A stretch of DNA of 64,000 nucleotides. Source: Saccopteryx bilineata. Lineage: Eukaryota; Chordata; Mammalia; Chiroptera; Emballonuridae. The stretch is from positions 196,805,847-196,869,846 of the forward strand of contig NC_089495.1 in assembly GCF_036850765.1 (NCBI RefSeq). The letters are read 5' to 3'. A program made the position numbers and the translations under genes. The notes under the pieces are model-generated. The model made no database searches. It was not told where the DNA came from and saw only the letters and a list, made by a program, of their open reading frames with translations. Positions 22,866 to 33,560 of the stretch are shown piece after piece. Numbering within the stretch: position 1 is the first letter of the stretch; each line of letters opens with the position of its first letter.

Positions 22866-23904
22866 AGCAGAGCCCCTTCCCCATACAGTCATGTGAAAGG
22901 GAGAGAGACGTAGAAGTGGGGGCTAACACGCAGGCTCGGGAACACGTGGGTCATGGAGTCCACATTAGGTCACACTCGCCAGGTCTGCGCCTGCACACAC
23001 CACTGGGGAGCCAGGAATCTGGGGACAAAGGGACAGTAGCTGGTCTCCCTGTGCTCAGCCATCTGACCACATGGTCCCCCCTCCAGCTGGCATCGTTCCT
23101 TCGGGACTCGAGCTGCGCTGCTGTTGGGAAGTCATTGCGCCCCTCCGTGTCCGAGGGTGCCAGCATCTGGCAGGCCTGGGTTCGCGCTCCTGGCAGGTTC
23201 TTGCACTGGGCCGAGGCCGAGCAGTGCAGGCCCAGCCTGGGTCTCTGTCTCTCCCTGAACAGGCGTGCGTGTGGCTGGCTTCCCCGGGCTCACTGCCCCC
23301 CGGGCGCTGTGAGCGTCCACACTTCACCAGGCGCCGTCTCACTGGAGTGTAGGTGAGACCACGTTCTCGGGGGCCACACACAGATCAACATGGTAGCAAA
23401 TTGGAGTGACTTAATTCTGAAGAGCTGTTTACTGAGTTGTGATAACCTCCCAGGGTGTGCGTTTAGATGATTCTGTCTGTAATGCGGGTTTCGCTCAATT
23501 GACAGTCCAACCCCTCAACCTAGCTGTTCCGGGCCAGTGCTGTTAAATGCACCTCATTTCTGGGTTTCCAACTGTGTTTGATTTCAAGGCATCTTAACTG
23601 ATGCCAGGATTGTAGATCTCTTCAACGGAAGTTACACAAATGCGGTCCTGATGAAAATTCCCTAACGTAGGAGGACAGTTTTGTCGTTGATAGCGATTTT
23701 TAACACTTGTCTTCCAGCTCCATTGGACGACCTACCGTGTGTGGGTTCCGAACACTCTTATCAGCATGCAGATTAGTACCCAGAAGAAATGTAATCACTG
23801 GTGCTAAGAGTCAGATGTTTGGATTTGAGCAATGAGGCAACTAACTTCCTACCGGGGCAGCCTTGGTAGTTTCAAGAGGAAGGATTTTGGGTGTAACCAC
23901 CCCA
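22866..23904. other. Intronic DNA, nothing recognised
   Basis: GC-rich to about 23380, then AT-moderate sequence without recognised repeats (23400-23830). The latter part would be worth a conservation check. Confidence 0.5.
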
Positions 23905-24090
23905 GATGTTCAATCTCAGCCCTCGCCCCAGTTGTCAGTGTGACTTCAGACAAATCACTTGTTCATTCTGGGCCTCAGTTTCCTCATCTGTCCCATGGGT
24001 GTGCGTGTGAATACGTATGTCTAATTGGATCCTTATGAGAGGGAGACAGTATACGTGTAGACCCTCGTACAAAGCGGACACGCCTGCAGT
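23905..24090 (+). repeat. MIR SINE
   Basis: GTGTGACTTCAGACAAATCA, TTCTGGGCCTCAGTTTCCTC and ATCTGTCCCATGGG match the MIR centre, followed by a weaker 3' half. Confidence 0.85.
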
Positions 24091-24299
24091 TAGACCTGTA
24101 ACTCTGTGTGATCGTATTTTACTCTCAGTTAAGGGGTGGCACCCAAGTACATTGTCTGTTTTCCTTTGTCCTGCTTAAAGGGATAAGCTGTACTGTCGAG
24201 ATTTAAATCGAGTCATCTTAATGTCTCTCTTTTCTCCTTTGAAGTGACATTGATACCATAAAACGCAGGCTATTGGTCAAGATCAAGTGCTTGATTTCT

Positions 24300-25380
24300 G
24301 TGTTCTCTGCTCACACATTAGCCTCTCAGAGAGTCTTCTCTGACCACCTTAACCAAAATGGCTGCCGCCACCCCTTCCTCTCGAACCTTCCGTGGTACTG
24401 TGGTGCCATGCTGTGATTTCCTTCCTAGCTCTTCGCACTGCCTGACACTGCCGTGGAGGTCTGTGTATCTAACACGAGGTCTGTACATCTAACACGAGGT
24501 CTGTGTATCTAACACGAGGTCTGTGTATCTAACACGAGGTCTGTACGTCTAACACGAGGTCTGTGTATCTAACACGAGGTCTGTACGTCTAACACGAGGT
24601 CTGTACATCTAACACGAGGTCTGTGTATCTAACACGAGGTCTATGTATCTAACACGAGGTCTGTACATCTAACACGAGGTCTGTGTATCTAACACGAGGT
24701 CTGTACGTCTAACACGAGGTCTGTACATCTAACACGAGGTCTGTGTATCTAACACGAGGTCTGTACATCTAACACGAGGTCTGTGTATCTAACACGAGGT
24801 CTGTACGTCTAACACGAGGTCTGTACGTCTAACACGAGGTCTGTACATCTAACACGAGGTCTGTACGTCTAACACGAGGTCTGTGTATCTAACACGAGGT
24901 CTGTACATCTAACACGAGGTCTGTGTATCTAACACGAGGTCTGTGTATCTAACACGAGGTCTGTACATCTAACACGAGGTCTGTGTATCTAACACGAGGT
25001 CTGTACATCTAACACGAGGTCTGTACGTCTAACACGAGGTCTGTGTATCTAACACGAGGTCTGTACGTCTAACACGAGGTCTGTACATCTAACACGAGGT
25101 CTGTGTATCTAACACGAGGTCTGTACGTCTAACACGGGGTCTGTACATCTAACACGAGGTCTGTGTATCTAACACGAGGTCTGTACGTCTAACACGGGGT
25201 CTGTACATCTAACACGAGGTCTGTGTATCCAACACGAGGTCTTTACGTCTAACACGAGGTCTGTACATCTAACATGAGCTCCTGCAGGAAGGCGCTCCGT
25301 AGGTCTTGCTTCCTCTTGAACCCACACAACACCGGGGCAGTAGTTGGCATATAGAAGGAGCTTAAAGATTTGCTCTGTCC
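24300..25380 (+). mobile_element. L2 LINE 3' end, interrupted by a minisatellite
   Basis: Left part: CTCAGAGAGTCTTCTCTGAC and TCTTCGCACTGCCTGACAC, as in the L2 3' region. Right part: ACATGAGCTCCTGCAGGAAG and GGGGCAGTAGTTGGCATATA, the L2 3' end. The 820-bp tandem array lies between them. Confidence 0.7.
24461..25280. repeat. 20-bp minisatellite, 41 units, with a 60-bp higher-order block
   Basis: Unit CTGTGTATCTAACACGAGGT repeats with no length change for 41 units. Three variants alternate at unit positions 5-8: GTAT (17 units), ACAT (13) and ACGT (11). The last three full triplets (25081-25260) share the order ACAT, GTAT, ACGT, and two of them end in GGGGT. Each unit has at least one CpG. The final unit degrades to AACATGAGCT, merging into the L2 sequence from which the array probably grew. 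Confidence 0.98.
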
Positions 25381-26027
25381 AACGGAGAGTTCTCAAATCC
25401 TGACTTCATAGCATGCGAAGCATCTGTGACTCTCGCCATGCCTGCCTCTTTCTAAGCCTCTCGTTCTTGTTGGAACGCTGGGTTTTCCTCTTGCTCAGCC
25501 CGACCTCTGAGCAGGTTGGTCTCCTTTGCGGCTGCCTCTTTATCCTTTCCTTTGTGTGTTTTTATTCGTCATTATTTCCTTCCTAGTTGTGGAAGCTGTG
25601 AGCTTTGGAATTCCCCGTGTCCGTGTCCCTCTTATGGCCGTATTCGTCCTGCTTTGGCTATGGTGTTGGGGTCTCAGTTGACCTGCCATCATCCTGCTAC
25701 TTATCCAGGTTGACCATGTTCATGGTCATCTGAAAACGTCTGGGCTTTCTCTAATGCCTGTCAAGCGAAGCCGGGCCTCGTGGTGAGCCCTCCCTCTCGT
25801 CCCCTGAGTCCCGCCTACTGGGGTGAACCTGCTTCAGCCTACGTCTGAGAGCTTAACACCTTTTCATGTCAGACTTCGCCCACCTCCTCTCCCCACTCCA
25901 CGCCTGACCTTGGTGTTCCTGGCTGATGTTATTTCACAGAAACCTCGGTGTCTGTATCTTCTCCGTGGGCTTCTTTCTCTGTAGAAAAATACCATGAGGA
26001 TCAGGTTCTTATTTTTTGCCCTTTTTG
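25381..26027. other. Intronic DNA, nothing recognised
   Basis: No family recognised. Confidence 0.5.
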
Positions 26028-26041
26028 GCCATAACTTTTAT

Positions 26042-26430
26042 ATCTTATTTTTTATTTATTTTTTTGTATTTTTCTGAAGTGAGAAGCGAGGAGGCAGAGA
26101 GACAGACTCCCACATGCGCCCGACCAGGATCCATCTGGCATGCCCACTAGGGGACAATGCTGTGCCCATCTGGGCCATTGCTCTGTTGCAACCGGAGCCA
26201 TTCTAGCGCCTGAGGCGGAGGCCATGGAGCCATCCTCAGCGCCCGGGCCAGCTTTGCTCCAATGGAGCCTTGGCTGCAGGAGGGAAGAGAGAGACAGAGA
26301 GGAAGGAGGGGAGGGGAAGGGGTGGAGAAGCAGATGGGTGCTTCTCCTGTGTGCTCTGGCCGGGAATCAAACCTGGAATTTTCACACGCCAGGCCGATGC
26401 TCTGCCACTGAGCCAGCCGGCCAGGGCTCA
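26042..26430 (-). mobile_element. Long tRNA-headed bat SINE, type I
   Basis: Antisense copy running from TTTTGTATTTTTCTGAAGTG to AGCCAGCCGGCCAGGGC. Perfect 14-bp duplication GCCATAACTTTTAT (26028-26041 and 26431-26444). Confidence 0.95.
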
Positions 26431-26444
26431 GCCATAACTTTTAT

Positions 26445-27574
26445 TAATGAAGTGCATTTTCTTTCTTTCTTTTTTTAACTGTAGCCTCCATTGGCAAGCA
26501 CACATTGCAGGTCAGAGGTCTCGGGTTCCAATCCTGGTTGTGCCCTGTGTTAGCTGTGTGAACGGGGACTGTCATTTCATGACTCCCTGGTTATGATGGA
26601 ACCACACAGTGCGGCTCCGGGTTTGGGACGGGGGCCGTGGATATGTCTGTGCTTTGTCAACACACTGCCATCCACATGTGTATGCCCGTCTTCACCCCAC
26701 ATTTGCCAGATGCCAGCCTTAGACCTAGACTCCTGTTTCTTGGATAATGTCGCCTTGAGTTCTTCGTGGGCAGAGAAAAATGACAGACGGGAGGAAAGGG
26801 GGAGATGTAACGAGGACACATGTGGCGGGGTGGGGGGCGGACTGGGAGATATGTAAGATATATATATATATATATTGTATTCTGTATGGGCACAAAGACC
26901 AACTTATTTTTTCGAAAAAAGCATAAATGTGGATAAATGAAACCCAAGAAGTATTGGTTTCCTTGAATTATTTTGACTACTTCATCAGCTGCATGCTGAT
27001 GTGTTGCGTTAATGCTTTTGAATGCACTTGGGAATTAAATCAAATGGCAATTGCATTAAATTCCCATTCACTTGGAACATTGCCCTCCCGTGCTCAAACG
27101 GAAGAATGAGCCGGGGTACGGAGTGAGCTGGAAGGCCTGTCGCCGGCTGACATCCTTGGACCATTGATTGCACGCCAGACGCCGCCCTGGATATTTCGCA
27201 CGTGATGTTATTCACTCTGCACGTGCTCCCTTGTGTCTGGTGAGGATGCTGAGCCTGGTTACCCAGCCTACCTGGAGTCTCACTGCCCAAAGTCTCCTCT
27301 CTTCTGCTGTGATGGAGACGGTTGTTCTGGCCCTCCTAATGCTACTTTTCCATACACAGTGTTCTATTCTGTAGCAGGTAGGCATGGAGTATTTCTTCTG
27401 AGGGCTTATGTTTCAGGATCAGTTAGACTCAGTGAGACAGTGGGCCCCAGGTTTGCAAGGACGCTTCAGGGCATTGCCTCTGTCCTCCCCCCACCCCCGC
27501 CACTGGAGCGTGACTCACCCTGAAATGTTCCAGCCTCTGCCGACCCCAGTGGTCCTTCACTGAAGGTGATTTTT
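26445..27574. other. Intronic DNA with a (TA)n run
   Basis: (TA)n at about 26858-26876. A possible MIR trace lies at 26495-26575 (CGGGTTCCAATCCTGGTTGT). Otherwise unrecognised. Confidence 0.5.
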
Positions 27575-27765
27575 GTCCCCCCAGGGGACATTTGGCTATG
27601 TCAGGAGGCAACTTTCATTGTTACAGCAGGGAGGGAGGTACTGGCGTCCTGGTGAGTGACAGCCAGGGATGCTGCTGACCTTCCTTAAAGGCATAGGATG
27701 GGCTCCACCGCAGAAAATTATCCCGCCCCGAAGGCCAGTCGGGTGAGCAAGGTGGAGAAACCCAG
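27575..27765 (+). mobile_element. Ancient non-autonomous DNA transposon, hAT-Charlie-like
   Basis: CCCCCCAGGGGACATTTGGC, TATGTCAGGAGGCAAC, AGCCAGGGATGCTGCTGACC and GTGGAGAAACCCAGA match a common mammalian DNA element (ACATTTGGCAATGTCTGGAG type). I cannot fix its exact name. Confidence 0.6.
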
Positions 27766-29349
27766 ACCCAGAGTGGCCAGGTGGGGCCTGAGGTGTGGGA
27801 GAAAGAAGGTAGAGCTCGTTATGTGGCCATGAAGAAGTGATTCAGCTTCTCTGACCTCCAGTCCCTCTGTCTGGAAAATGGACGTCTGACTTTTGGTTTA
27901 TGCCGACTTGTGACTCCGGGCCTCCTGGCCCCCACGGTCTCACTGAATCCCCACGGAGACCCAGTAAAAGGCAAGTGCAGTGCTGGGAGTGTGAGATGCC
28001 CCTGCTGACTCGCAGGCAGATAAAGCTGCTGCAGGTCCGCCAAACACATGGGCCTCCCCTCCCACTTGAGTGGGGTTGTGATTCAGCAGCAGCTGCCTAA
28101 CCGAGGACTACATTTCCCAGGCTGCCTGGTTCTCAGTAGAACTGTGTGGTTCATTCTACTTAGAGGGAGGTGAGCAGTACTACAGGTCTTTTTAAGAGCC
28201 CAGGTGTTCAATTCTTCACATTCTCTTTTTGCTCTTTGATTGGATAGATGTCGACATCTTTAAGCCCATAAAAGGTGACAGTGAAAATATCAAGCAATCT
28301 TGGGTTTCTGAATCGCTTCGTGGACAGAGAAATTGCCTGCGAAGTGGGCCTATTATTTAAACAATGATAAACTATTATTCTGCGAAGCTACTATGCCTTG
28401 GGGTTTGTTACAGCAGCTAGTTTTACACTAATTAATACAAGTTGGATCGAGAAAAGTCATTAGCAAGCTCTCTTCTGGGCTTATCCTCTTGAACAAAAAC
28501 TTTCTTACCTCAAAAGAGATGAGAGGATAGTTCTTCCCCCTCCCACTGATATTGGGCTCAGAATTCCAAGTTCTGTACAACCTGAAAGCTGGAAAATTCT
28601 TTTTGTCAGGTGTTGCTTTTTTTTTTTTTTTTTTTATAAGAACGTGTCTCTTCCCAACAATTATTAATTAAAATAAATATTGTTCTGTAAAATCCGGAAC
28701 AATATGTGAGGGCTGAGAGTGTATGTTTATGGCAAGGAAGGGGCGTGGCCTTGGCTGGGCCCGTGAGGCTCAGGTGGGAGTCTGTCCAGGTGAGACACTG
28801 GGAAGCCCGGTCCAGGAGGGCGGGTCTTGCCTTAGGAGCCCAGGGACAGGCGTGCTTCTGGCAGGTGTGTGACGGTTTAGGACACCAGCCATATGTGAGG
28901 GTCCCTGAGGGCAGGATATCTTGGCAGGGTGGTCTGGAGCCCTGGTCCCAGGAGGACCCGCTATGCGAGGTGGGTGTCCAGGTGACCAGTCCGTGTCAGC
29001 CCAGTGGGCCTGGCTCTGTCGTCAGGCCCGGCTCTCCCAACACTCCACCTACTCAGCTCAGGTCGGCTCACTGCCTGCGGGGCCCAGAGCCGCCCGCTGA
29101 GGCTGGGTGGCGCGGGGTGTGGGAGAGAGTGAAGCCTTTTGCGTTACGTAAGCAAGCACCGCCATCAGTCTGCGGCCCTCCTGAAGACATCGTGGGGACA
29201 CATTCAGTCATAGGAGACGGTGCCGTTAGCAGGAGGCAGATGCTCAGAAACAGCACCTACCTCAGCGGCGGGGAGGTGGGCACAGGGGTTCCCGGTATAA
29301 TCAGGGCTTCATCGTGTTCATGTTGTGCTGTTATTATTTTTATTTTTTC
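27766..29349. other. Intronic DNA, mostly unrecognised
   Basis: A weak MIR trace at 27830-27890. A T run of about 20 at 28617-28636. GC-rich sequence at 28700-29300 gives long chance frames but shows no exon signals. Confidence 0.5.
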
Positions 29350-29353
29350 AAGT

Positions 29354-29526
29354 CTTTTTTTTTAAAATTTATTTATTGATTTTAGAGAGAGAAAAAGGGG
29401 AGGGGGAAAGAGAGAGAGAGAGAGACAAACATTGACCTGTTCCTGTATGTGCCCTGACTGGGGATCAAACCCACAACCTCGAGTATCAGAACGATGCTCT
29501 AACCAAACGAGCTGTCCAGGCAGGGC
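29354..29526 (-). mobile_element. Ves-type tRNA SINE
   Basis: AATTTATTTATTGATTTTAG, a GA-rich tract, CAAACATTGACCTGTTCCTG, then reversed head TGTGCCCTGACTGGGGATCA...ATGCTCTAACCAAACGAGCT. Same older family as 3208 and 7495. Confidence 0.85.
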
Positions 29527-30425
29527 GCACCGTGCTGTTTATAAACTCCACACGCGTGTTCCCTGCGTGGGGTGTGCTTCCACCCGGACCCAGAGATGGC
29601 GCTCAGGAGAGCTTTTAGCTTTGAGGGGCGTTAGCCTCTTTTTGTTCCTAATCAGATTTGAATGGTCATTTCTCTGGGCCTCAACATCCCCATTTGTCAA
29701 AAGGGAGGGCTGTATTATACAGGTGGGTTCCAAACTTATCCCCCCACCCCCCATGCCTTAGACAGTAGAATGCCTTCCTAAAATAGTATGAAAAACAAGT
29801 GACTCAGCTCTGCATAATCATGGGGCTTCTAGAATAGTACAGAGTCTCTTTCCCTGCCACCTGGGCAGGTGGATTTCTTCACTTCTTTTAAAGTGTTTTT
29901 TTTTCTTTTCCCTTAATGCATATGGTCCCCCTCCTTTTCCATGCTGTCCTGGGCCCTGGCAGAAAACGAGGCTAGGATTTGGTCTCTTCTTTTGTAAATG
30001 CAGTGCGCCTGCACCTGCTTTTCATTAATAAAGTAGCAGACCTGTTGCTTCAGCTGTGTATCCAGAGGCAGGCTTGACTCGCTCCGGCCCAATCAGTGGA
30101 ACTCGTCCTTTGTGACGGAGCTCAGGCTGGTGGCAGGGAGCAGGCAGTTATTGGCAGAGCCGCCGATCGTCTGTCCTCAGTGAGGGAAAGCCTCCTGTGG
30201 GAACTAATTAGCGGCCAGATGTGCCCTGTGCCTTGCTCTTCAAATCACTCACACACGTGAGTCGGGAACTGCTGGGCCCCCGGTGAGACAGGCCTGTACT
30301 TGGCTGTGTCTCAGCAGACGGGGGAGACGTGGAAGATGCCTTTGCTAAGGAGAGCTCCAGGAGGCTGCGTGGAGAAGCAGGCAGGGCTGGGTCTGGTTCC
30401 TTGCTCCGCCCGCTTTTTGCTGTTG
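29527..30425. other. Intronic DNA, a weak MIR trace
   Basis: GGGCCTCAACATCCCCATTT at about 29677 resembles MIR. Remainder unrecognised. Confidence 0.45.
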
Positions 30426-30433
30426 AATTAAAC

Positions 30434-30765
30434 CAGGGGTCCCCAAACTACGGCCCGCGGGCCACATGAGGCCCCCTGAGGCCATTTGTCTGGCCCCCGC
30501 CGCACTTCTGGAAGGGCACCTCTTTCATTGGTGGTCAGTGAGAGGAGCATAGTTCCCATTGAAATATTGGTCAGTTTGTTGATTTAAATTTACTTGTTCT
30601 TTATTTTAAATATTGTATTTGTTCCCGTTTTGTTTTTTTTTACTTTAAAATAAGATATGTGCAGTGTGCATAGGAATTTGTTCATAGTTTTTTTTATAGT
30701 CCGGCCCTCCAACGGTCTGAGGGACAGTGAACTGGCCCCCTGTGTAAAAAGTTTGGGGACCCCTG
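30434..30765 (+). mobile_element. Young non-autonomous hAT element (family 1)
   Basis: 332 bp with CAGGGGTCCCCAAACT and AGTTTGGGGACCCCTG termini. Perfect 8-bp duplication AATTAAAC (30426-30433 and 30766-30773). Confidence 0.97.
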
Positions 30766-30782
30766 AATTAAACCCTGCAGGT

Positions 30783-30870
30783 GCCTGAGTCTCAGTTTCT
30801 CCACCTGTAGGAGGGAACGGATGTTGTCACTTGCGTCGTATTTTCGGAGGAAAATGAGGTATGTGGATTA
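30783..30870 (+). repeat. MIR fragment
   Basis: CCTGAGTCTCAGTTTCTCCA and CCTGTAGGAGGGAACGGATG fit MIR. Confidence 0.6.
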
Positions 30871-31044
30871 CAGAGTGTGGGACCTGCTTTATACTAGTTG
30901 AGGAAGTTCAAAGATCCCAGCCTTGCCTCGGTCCTTGACACATACCTGGGTCTGGAGCGCTCTGCAGCCCACGGCCTGTCCGCACCCTCACTCTTGTCCT
31001 GCCAGAGCAGTGTGGTGACTGGCGTTGTCAAGAGGGGCTCAGCG

Positions 31045-31399
31045 CGGCCTAGCGTGCAGAGGACCCGGGTTCGATTCCCAGCCAGGGCACACAGGAGAAG
31101 CGCCCATTTGCTTCTCCACCCCTCCGCCGCGCTTTCCTCTCTGTCTCTCTCTTCCCCTCCCGCAGCCAAGGCTCCATTGGAGCAAAGATGGCCCGGGCAC
31201 TGGGCATGGCTCTGTGGCCTCTGCCTCAGGCGCTAGAGTGGCTCTGGTCGCAACATGGCGACGCCCAGGATGGGCAGAGCATCGCCCCCTGGTGGGCAGA
31301 GCGTCACCCCTGGTGGGCGTGCCGGGTGGATCCTGGTCGGGCGCATGCGGGAGTCTGTCTGACTGTCTCTCCCTGTTTCCAGCTTCAGAAAAATGAAAA

Positions 31400-31429
<30 letters not shown>
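31045..31429 (+). mobile_element. 5'-truncated long bat SINE, type I
   Basis: Begins CGGCCTAGCGTGCAGAGGAC inside the tRNA head, so it lacks the A box but keeps the B box GGTTCGATTCCC. Pyrimidine tract ends CCTCCCGCAG; the tail is CTTCAGAAAAATGAAAATAA plus (ATAA)n. Perfect 15-bp duplication AAGAGGGGCTCAGCG (31030-31044 and 31430-31444). The body has a short internal duplication around GCAGAGCATCGCCCCCTGGT. Confidence 0.95.
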
Positions 31430-31430
<1 letters not shown>

Positions 31431-31629
31431 AGAGGGGCTCAGCGGGGGCTGCTCTGAGCGTGAGCATGGCCCCTTCCGTGGGTTCCCTTCCTGGACCGCA
31501 CCACAGACTTTAGTCCCCCTGCTGACTAGTGATATCACTGCTCAGACAACCTACCCACGTACCTCCTGCTTCCACTTTGCCCAGCCTGTCATCTAAGGTG
31601 ACCTCTGTAAACTGCATGTCCTGTAGTGA

Positions 31630-31750
31630 ATGAGTCCAGTTCATTAGACAGTGGGCTCCACGAGGCACGGAGTCTGCTTGCTTAGCCTGCGCCCCTCATG
31701 CTTGACACATTGTGGGCACTCAGTGGACGTTTGTTGTTTAACTGCTCTGA
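31630..31750 (+). mobile_element. L2 LINE 3' end
   Basis: TTAGACAGTGGGCTCCACGA, GGCACGGAGTCTGC, ATTGTGGGCACTCAGTGGAC and GTTTGTTG match the L2 3' end. Confidence 0.65.
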
Positions 31751-31874
31751 TGACGACCTCAAGTAGCTCTCTCTTACATTCAGGCTCTTTGGAAGGATGG
31801 GAGAGCTCTTTGATCTCTTTTCTTCTAGACCTATATACCATGGACCCAGGCTGGAAACCAGCCCAAATAGTTAG

Positions 31875-32000
31875 TTAGCCTCTGTGCTTTTGCACATGCT
31901 GTTCCCTGTTCTTGGAATAACCCTCCTTACGTTCTCAACTCTTTCATAGCTCAGCCCAAGCATTTCCCTCCAGCTAACCATTTTCTGATGACCGTCCCCA
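31875..32000 (+). mobile_element. L2 LINE fragment
   Basis: TGTGCTTTTGCACATGCTGT, TCCCTGTTCTTGGAATAACC, AGCTCAGCCCAAGCATTTCC match L2 upstream of its 3' end; it is out of order with the fragment at 31630, so a separate copy. Confidence 0.65.
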
Positions 32001-32204
32001 CCATTGCAAGTTGTGCTGGGTGCCCCCACATCTCCAGCCAGCTGGCATAAACCCCTGTCTTTGCAGGCAAGGGGCTATGTCTAACTTCTCTCTTAATTCC
32101 CAGGGAGCACTGTTTATAGGAGGAATTCTGTTGGTGGCTACTAGCATGAAATCAAGTCGTTTTTTTTTAAATGCGTACAAAATGATGAAAATGCCCTAAA
32201 TAGC

Positions 32205-32320
32205 CGATAATGATTACACTTTCCATTTTTCTGGTGAGGAATCAGAGACGGAGCCAGAAAGGTTCAGTGATTTGGCTAAGGACACACAGCTGGCGTGGAG
32301 CTGGCGGAACGGGTGCCCCC
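32205..32320 (-). repeat. MIR fragment
   Basis: TTTCCATTTTTCTGGTGAGG, AATCAGAGACGGAGCCAGAA and TTTGGCTAAGGACACACAGC: reverse-strand MIR order. Confidence 0.75.
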
Positions 32321-33099
32321 ACGCTCTCTCTCTCGGGGGAAGCGCAAACTCAGAAACACAGGGGAGCAAACCTAGGGCGTGGGAATCCCACGCAGAGACC
32401 CAGGAGGCTGCGGGGTAGGCCTGGCTCCCGGCCATGCCCTGGCGGAGAGCGTGGGCACTAAGACCCATGGCCACTGTCCTCGTTGCGATTCTCAGGAGAT
32501 TTCTGTTCTCGTTGCTCTTTTCCAGTGTCGTTCCTGCAGTTCAGCGTGTGGGGGACATAGTGTTTGTCGCAACTGCTAATGACAGGGCTGCTGAAAAAGA
32601 CTGTTTATTTTTGGAGTTAAGCTTCAGCCTTAAAGAAATAAAAATAAACATTGAGAGGGTTTTTGTTTTTTTTTTTAAAGAAAAATATGTAGAAAAATAA
32701 TCAATTCCATCTCAGCCTGCTCTGTGTCGAGCGAGGGTAGAATGGGAATGTCATGTCACCCAGGACTGGAGGTGGGTGGCCGTGGCTTTAGCCCTGGCCT
32801 GGCCATGAGCTCACTTTTCCATGGGATGTCACCTTCCAGTTCCTGCCGGTCCGGGGGACAGCTGCGGGGTCAGAGTCAGCCTGGCTGCAGCCTCTCCCTG
32901 CTCCTCTCAGCACTGCTGGCCCCATCGCAGTTCTTTGAGCCAGTCTGGACTGGGCATGAGGGGGTAAGCTCTCCACAGGACCATGGTCAAGTGCAGCCCC
33001 AGGTCCTGCCTCACCTGCCTTCGCCTTATTTGAGCGTCAGTGAACCATCAGCAGAATGCCACTATTCATACTGGTAATGACATGTTGACCATACCTAAC
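32321..33099. other. Intronic DNA, nothing recognised
   Basis: No family recognised; an A/T-rich patch lies at 32640-32700. Confidence 0.5.
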
Positions 33100-33560
33100 A
33101 CATCTTGAGAGATTACTATCTGCCAGACTCCTGCTCATCACACCTGGAAGATGGCATTCTGCAAAATTTGGCTTTTCTTGATCCCACCCCATGGGCGGAA
33201 TGTACTTCCCAATCGACTTGGGCAGAACCCCACAGACTTTCAGCTTGGCCATTTGATTTGCTTTGACCAGTAGAGGGTGGGCAGAAGGAACAGCGTACCA
33301 GTTCCAAGAAGAGGCCCTGTGTATTTCTGCCTCAAGCTTGGCCGTTGCCATCTATCTTTAGAACCTGCTTCAGGCAGCAGCTGCTCCTTCAGCCTCATTC
33401 CTGGAGTAGAGAAGGGCAAAAGGAGCAGATTTAAATCCAACTTAGAACCAAGCCACACTGACCCACAGACCCGAGAGCAAGAATTAAGTGTCTGTATATA
33501 CCTTTAAGATTCAGGAATGTTTGTTACTGCAGCAAAAGCTGACTCGTACAACACATTTAA
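33100..33560 (+). mobile_element. Probable ancient LTR-type (MaLR-like) remnant
   Basis: Order of TTTGATTTGCTTTGACCAGT, CCCACAGACCCGAGAGCAAG and ATGTTTGTTACTGCAGCAAA resembles an old mammalian LTR ending in a TTTGTTAYGCAGCA block. Family not resolved and no coding capacity. Confidence 0.4.

Noticed and set aside
24461..25280. CRISPR-like array of regular repeats
   Set aside because: Units are contiguous with no unique spacers, the genome is mammalian, and no cas genes are present. It is a minisatellite.
25169..25396. Open frame with repeated Cys-Thr-Asp peptide
   Set aside because: It translates the 20-bp minisatellite; no start context or homology.
28706..29365. 219-codon open frame on the + strand
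   Set aside because: Lies in GC-rich intronic DNA and runs into a SINE region, with no recognisable domain, no splice context and no codon pattern suggesting selection.
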